A model generated the notes under the pieces. It was not told the origin of the DNA and searched no databases. It was given only the letters and a program-made list of their open reading frames with translations. From JAXGPP01 sp964436865 (GTDB lineage Bacteria; Planctomycetota; Planctomycetia; Pirellulales; Thermoguttaceae): a DNA stretch of 64,000 bases. Location of the stretch: assembly GCA_964436865.1 (NCBI GenBank), contig CAYTFK010000003.1, positions 19,908 through 83,907 of the forward strand, in the 5' to 3' direction. A program made the translations under genes and the position numbers. Below are positions 60,162 to 64,000 of this stretch, piece by piece (within the stretch, counting starts at the first letter, position 1; each line of letters begins with the position of its first letter).

Positions 60162-60196
60162 GTCGGCTTTCCGCGGCGAGCCCCAGACCGGGCCGC

Positions 60197-60970
60197 TCAG
60201 TTGCGCGTGTGGTCGTAGTTGTCGACGGAGGCGGAGTCGAGCGGCCCGGCCGCGTCGCCCTGCGCCAGGATCCAGATTTCGCCGAACAGGCCGTCCTGGG
60301 CGACGCGGACACGGTAATGCCGCACCAGCTCGAGCACTGCCAGGAACACGCCCACCAGCCGCGATTTGTGCATGCCGGGCACGAAGAGGTCGCTGAACGC
60401 CATGCGCCCCTCGCCGACGATCCGCGTCTGAATCCGTTCCATGTGGACGTGGATCGGCGTGTCGTCGTAGACGATGCTCGATGGCTGCGCGGAAACCGAC
60501 TCGCGGATCACGCGGCCGAACGCGCTGACCAGGTCCCACAATTCGACTTCGTGGATCGGTTCCTCGGCCAGGTTGCGTTCCCGCGGCGGCAAATCGTTGG
60601 CCAGCCGCGCGTAGCGCTGCTGCCACTGCCGGCTGCGCTCGTCGAGGATGCTGGCCGCGTCGCGATACTTCTTGTACTCGAGCAAGCGGCGGACGAGTTC
60701 TTCTCGCGGGCAATCGACCTGGTCGTCGACAACCTCATCGCAGCGTGGGAGGACTTCTTGCGACTTGATCTCAATGAGCGTGCTTGCCATCGCCAGGAAA
60801 TCGCCCACGGCGTTGCAGTCGAGCTCCTCGAGCACGTCGAGATAGGTCAGGTACTGGGCGGTAATCGTGGCGATCGGGATCTCGGTGATCTGCACCTCGT
60901 GTTTGCGCACAAGATACAGGAGCAGGTCCAAGGGCCCGCGAAAGACATCGAGATCGACGCGAAAATCCAT
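60197..60970 (-). CDS. scpA: Segregation and condensation protein A
   Basis: This 257-residue kleisin joins the heads of SMC dimers. It opens MDFRVDLDVFRGPLDLLLYL, the classic ScpA start, with VRKHEVQITEIPIATITAQY and LAMASTLIEIKSQEVLP. The C-terminal winged helix lies around MAFSDLFVPGMHKSRLVGVFLAVLELVRH. ScpB is not adjacent. ATG 60970 is used because the family begins there; an upstream GTG at 61006 is possible. It is followed by the RNase Z-like gene. Confidence 0.93.
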   Translation of the reverse strand: MDFRVDLDVFRGPLDLLLYLVRKHEVQITEIPIATITAQYLTYLDVLEELDCNAVGDFLAMASTLIEIKSQEVLPRCDEVVDDQVDCPREELVRRLLEYKKYRDAASILDERSRQWQQRYARLANDLPPRERNLAEEPIHEVELWDLVSAFGRVIRESVSAQPSSIVYDDTPIHVHMERIQTRIVGEGRMAFSDLFVPGMHKSRLVGVFLAVLELVRHYRVRVAQDGLFGEIWILAQGDAAGPLDSASVDNYDHTRN

Positions 60971-61318
60971 TGCAACGAGTGGGCTCGGGCTGGGAATCGG
61001 CAACACCCCCAGAACGAAGGGAGCGCGGCATTTGCGTTCGGTCTAGTTTATCTGCGCCGCCCACAATGGGCGAGAGGACTCGATAGGCGAGAGGACGTTA
61101 CATTTGATACAAACGGCATCGTCAGCGCAGATTACGCCACTTGAGCCAGAGGCTGGAGTGCGGGTCGGAATCTGTCAGGGAGGCCGATTTCGTTCGTAAC
61201 TGCAGGGGGAATGGGCTGCCCCTGCTTGCCGAAGCATCCGTCCCTCCCGTAAACTCGCACATCTGACAGCCTTGCGCCCCGACTGGGGGTGGTGCCGGCA
61301 GGAAAAGGGCCATTTATT

Positions 61319-61855
61319 GTGAGTTTTGAACAGATCTGGGCACCGTGGCGGTTGGCGTATATTGTTGGTGACAAAGAAGCTCCCGCCGCCGGCGCGCCGC
61401 TGGCCATGCCCCCGGACGCCGATCCCGAGTGTTTCCTTTGCCAAGCCGCGGCCGACCCGGCGGCCCCGGAGCGGCACGTGGTCCATCGGGGCAATCAGGG
61501 GCTCGCCCTCCTGAACCGGTATCCGTATAACAACGGCCATCTGCTTGTAGCACCAGCACGTCATGTCGCCAAATTGGGCGACCTTACGGCCGAGGAACAT
61601 CTCGAGCTATCGCAGTCGCTCACCCGGATGGTGGCCCTCCTGGAAACGGTACTCCGGCCGGATGGTTTCAATATCGGGCTTAATCTTGGTCGCGTAGCGG
61701 GGGCTGGCTTACCGGGCCATATTCACTGGCACATCGTTCCGCGGTGGAGCGGCGATACCAATTTCATGCCGGTGCTCGCCGCGGTGAACGTCGTCCCACA
61801 ATCGCTTGAAGCTTTGCATAAACTGTTGACAGCCGAGATCGCTCGGATGGGTTGA
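61319..61855 (+). CDS. HIT family nucleotide hydrolase/phosphorylase
   Basis: This 178-residue protein carries the histidine-triad motif GHIHWHIVPRW near residue 135, preceded by NRYPYNNGHLLVAPARHV and NIGLNLGRVAGAGLPGHIHW, which is the AP4A phosphorylase/HIT pattern. The FEQIWAPWRLAYI start and an early FLCQAAAD zinc-like pair match the longer HIT subgroup. It acts on dinucleoside polyphosphates in the cytoplasm. GTG 61319 is preferred: AAAAGGG lies upstream and the family begins at SFEQIWAPWR. Confidence 0.93.
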   Translation: MSFEQIWAPWRLAYIVGDKEAPAAGAPLAMPPDADPECFLCQAAADPAAPERHVVHRGNQGLALLNRYPYNNGHLLVAPARHVAKLGDLTAEEHLELSQSLTRMVALLETVLRPDGFNIGLNLGRVAGAGLPGHIHWHIVPRWSGDTNFMPVLAAVNVVPQSLEALHKLLTAEIARMG

Positions 61856-62012
61856 GTCTCCGGATTTGATCGCCGACCCGGCTCCTGGCGGCGCGGCACC
61901 CTTCAGAGCAACAGGGGAAGACCCTACGGGGCAGGGTAATGGCAACCGGCCGCTCGTGTGGTAGAATTGGGCCCGTTATCACTCCGCCCTTCGAAAGCGA
62001 GTATATGGTCGC

Positions 62013-63095
62013 ATGAGACCCAAATTCCGTTTTGAGTTCACCGCCAACATCCCTCTGCTTATCCTCCGGGCGGTATTCATCGTGGTGGCCAGCGGCGTGG
62101 GAGTCTGGCTGCTCTCGTCAGGACTGATCCTCGACAGCCAGCCGTGGATGGCGTGGGCTGCGTTTCTGGGCGTGCTGCTGACGGCGCTGGGAGTCATCGC
62201 CGTCGATATGGCGATCCCCCGCAAGCGGCTCGACACGATCTCCGCCGTGTACTTCGGGATGATCATCGGCCTGTTCCTGGCCTACGTCGGCAGCCTCGCA
62301 CTGTCGCCGTTGTTTCCGGTGGCCGACCAGGGAACGCCCTATGCCTTCCGGGTCCGCTTCGCCGTGCAGTTGGTGCTGGCGGTGATCCTGTGCTATGTCT
62401 GCATCAGCCTGCTGCTGCAGACGAGGAACGATTTCCGCTTCATCATCCCCTACGTGGAGTTCTCGAAGGAAGTCAAAGGACGGCGGCCCTACATCCTCGA
62501 CACGAGCGTGGTGATCGACGGGCGGATTGCCGACGTGGTGGAGACTCACATCCTCGACAGCCAGCTCATCATGCCGCGGTTTGTCATCAGCGAGTTGCAG
62601 GCCATCGCCGACAGTTCCGACCGTTCCCGGCGGAGCCGCGGGCGGCGCGGGCTCGATATCCTCAACCGATTGCGATCCAATCCCGAAGTTGATCTGGAGA
62701 TCTTCGACCGCGAATTGCCCGAGTTTGCCGGCCAGCCGGTCGACTTGAAGCTCGTCCTTCTGGCCAAGCACCTCGAGGGCAAGCTGATCACCAACGACTA
62801 TAACCTCAACAAGGTCGCGAGGCTGCACGGAGTGGGCGTGATCAATCTGAACGACCTGGCCAACGCCTTGAAGCCGGTGTTCTTGCCGGGCGAACGGGTC
62901 GACGTCAAAGTGATCAAGCCGGGCGAGGAGGCTGGCCAGGGAGTCGGTTATCTCGAAGACGGCACGATGGTCGTCATTGAGGGGGGGCGCGACCACATCG
63001 GCGAAGTGGTCAACATCGCCGTCACCAGCGTGCTACAGACCAGCGCCGGCCGAATGGTCTTCGGACGCTACGAGAGCACCCGGAACGGGCGGTAG
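62013..63095 (+). CDS. YacL-like PIN-TRAM membrane protein
   Basis: This 360-residue protein has four membrane helices in the first 140 residues, then a PIN nuclease domain (RRPYILDTSVVIDGRIADV with the first acidic residues, LITNDYNLNKVARLHGV) and a C-terminal TRAM domain (VDVKVIKPGEEAGQGVGYLE, TMVVIEGG, VTSVLQTSAGRMVFGR). This is the architecture of Bacillus YacL and relatives. It probably processes RNA at the membrane; targets are unknown. A long inverted-repeat element follows. Confidence 0.94.
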   Translation: MRPKFRFEFTANIPLLILRAVFIVVASGVGVWLLSSGLILDSQPWMAWAAFLGVLLTALGVIAVDMAIPRKRLDTISAVYFGMIIGLFLAYVGSLALSPLFPVADQGTPYAFRVRFAVQLVLAVILCYVCISLLLQTRNDFRFIIPYVEFSKEVKGRRPYILDTSVVIDGRIADVVETHILDSQLIMPRFVISELQAIADSSDRSRRSRGRRGLDILNRLRSNPEVDLEIFDRELPEFAGQPVDLKLVLLAKHLEGKLITNDYNLNKVARLHGVGVINLNDLANALKPVFLPGERVDVKVIKPGEEAGQGVGYLEDGTMVVIEGGRDHIGEVVNIAVTSVLQTSAGRMVFGRYESTRNGR

Positions 63096-63103
63096 TCGAA
63101 TCG

Positions 63104-63201
63104 CGAATAGGGAATACTGAATAACGAAGTCGGAATCGCCGTCACGCGACGAGGCTTGACCATTCTGCCTTCCGTATTGGTTATTCCGTATTCGCTATTC
63201 C
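63104..63201. repeat. Inverted-repeat element between convergent genes
   Basis: GAATAGGGAATACTGAATAAC near 63106-63125 is nearly the reverse complement of GGTTATTCCGTATTCGCTATTCC at 63179-63201, so the 98-bp stretch can form a long hairpin. It lies between two convergent genes and may act as a two-way terminator, or it may be a small dispersed repeat. Confidence 0.6.
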
Positions 63202-63207
63202 TCTTCT

Positions 63208-63867
63208 TCATCCCCGGAAGGCGGCCTTCACGGTCTGATCGGTCAGTACGACCAGGGCCCAGATGCCGAAGGGCAGTCCGAGCAGGCAGCAGGGGGAAAT
63301 GCAAGGGATCATGGCGATGATCGAAACGGCCATCGACAGGCTGTAGTTCTGTAGCGCCTTCATCTTCATTGCCCCGAAAAGGATCAGGACGGCCATGCCC
63401 AGGCCGAATAGGGACTGACCGAGGCTGACCGCCGGGTCCATGGCCCAGGGAAAGGGCCCTTGCATGCCTCGGCCACCCTGCCCCGCCGCCAACATCACGA
63501 TTGCTCCCACCATTCCCACGAGGGCAAGCAGAATCGAGATGCCGGCGGTGACCATCAGCGCGATGGCCGGGCCGGCAACCCGCTGAGCGGCGTAGGCACT
63601 GGCATCGGGATAATAGCTGCCCGCAGGCTGGGCGGGACCGAAGTCGCCGGGTGATTGATACGGATTGGCCGGATCGCCGGCCGGGCCGCTCGTGGGAGGT
63701 GTTGTCGAGAACGGGGTCCCACTGCCCGGCAGCGGCGGAGGGGGAGCGGACTGGTTCGGAATGGTCATCGTGGAGCCGCATTCCGGGCACTTCGCCTGGA
63801 ATCCGGCGGTGTCGTCACCCGTTCGCAGCAATCGGTTGCACTGGGGGCAGCGGAATTCGATGGGCAT
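63208..63867 (-). CDS. Zinc-ribbon membrane protein of unknown function
   Basis: This 219-residue protein opens with a zinc ribbon (FRCPQCNRLLRTGDD then KCPECGSTM), common in planctomycete proteins. A Pro/Ser/Gly-rich linker of about 55 residues follows. The C-terminal half has three to four membrane helices (ALMVTAGISILLALVGMVGA, LFGLGMAVLILFGAMKM, AVSIIAMIPCISPCCLLG). No enzyme motif is seen. ATG 63867 is preferred since the zinc ribbon begins at once; upstream codons are unlike the family. The remaining 133 bp to the window end contain no gene that I can support. Confidence 0.8.
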   Translation of the reverse strand: MPIEFRCPQCNRLLRTGDDTAGFQAKCPECGSTMTIPNQSAPPPPLPGSGTPFSTTPPTSGPAGDPANPYQSPGDFGPAQPAGSYYPDASAYAAQRVAGPAIALMVTAGISILLALVGMVGAIVMLAAGQGGRGMQGPFPWAMDPAVSLGQSLFGLGMAVLILFGAMKMKALQNYSLSMAVSIIAMIPCISPCCLLGLPFGIWALVVLTDQTVKAAFRG

Positions 63868-64000
63868 GGAAGGAGTTCCTGTCACTGGGTACGGCTCACG
63901 CAAAGATAGCAGACCACCCGGCCGTCGAACAGCCACACTTCGACGAGTCATGCCCCGTTTGCCCTACCGGCCGGGCGGCCGGAGTGCTAGGCTGGTTGGT

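Noticed and set aside
60162..60713. N-terminal extension of the RNase Z-like protein
   Set aside because: It lies within scpA in another frame and is Arg/Pro/Ala-rich; the natural start is 60161.
1..64000. tRNA or rRNA genes
   Set aside because: No T-loop-like GTTCRANTC with pairing arms was seen in the intergenic gaps by eye; a covariance-model search would be decisive.

Overview
The window is high-GC bacterial chromosome and is almost certainly from a planctomycete, probably near the Pirellulales. The evidence is two DUF1559 proteins with prepilin-type N-termini, a DUF1570 metallopeptidase, many secreted proteins with twin-arginine or Sec signals, a ceramidase-like protein, a UPF0175/DUF3368 toxin-antitoxin pair, a PIN-TRAM membrane protein, and a division/cell-wall cluster without ftsZ. 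About 45 protein-coding genes are supported. I saw no rRNA, tRNA or CRISPR array by eye.

Layout. 1-2.1 kb: two divergent DUF1559 genes, the first cut by the window edge. 2.1-10.5 kb: sugar-nucleotide and polysaccharide genes (UDP-GlcNAc 2-epimerase, a secreted lyase-like protein, an unknown aldolase-like protein, a 2-hydroxyacid dehydrogenase, a GDP-sugar reductase/epimerase and UDP-glucose dehydrogenase). 10.5-17 kb, minus strand: murE-murF-(gap)-murG-(gap)-murB-ftsQ. This is the classical dcw order with mraY, murD, ftsW, murC, ftsA and ftsZ missing. The MurE, MurF and MurG homologues have lost several family-defining residues, while MurB looks intact. 17-22.3 kb: a DUF1570 metallopeptidase, an unknown 189-aa protein, a hotdog thioesterase and a 652-aa unknown protein whose C-terminal half resembles an atypical kinase catalytic loop. 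22.4-35.2 kb: housekeeping and regulation (ftsH, rpsO-pnp, a histidine kinase with an NtrC-type regulator, a Uma2 protein, an Nramp-like transporter, mutL), followed by an IS1182-type transposase remnant. 36-48.4 kb: mostly exported proteins (ceramidase-like, TIM-barrel hydrolase-like, a TPR lipoprotein, an M23-like/PKD protein, an FG-GAP protein, and a membrane pair with a C39-like cysteine peptidase). 48.3-50.4 kb: the KtrA/TrkH potassium system. 50.7-64 kb: a Gfo/Idh/MocA oxidoreductase, an orphan receiver protein, the sdhCAB operon, a secreted beta-propeller protein, the toxin-antitoxin pair, an RNase Z-like hydrolase with scpA, a HIT protein, a YacL-like PIN-TRAM protein and a zinc-ribbon membrane protein.

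How the genes work together. The 2-10.5 kb block would supply UDP-ManNAc, UDP-glucuronate and a GDP-deoxyhexose for surface polysaccharide. rpsO-pnp is the conserved translation/RNA-turnover pair. sdhCAB makes a complete succinate:quinone oxidoreductase with a single large di-heme anchor. KtrA and TrkH form a K+ uptake system. The most unusual features are the reduced dcw cluster with altered Mur enzymes, the kinase-like unknown protein, and the Nramp-fold transporter without its metal-binding motifs. All family assignments come from reading motifs; no database search was possible.
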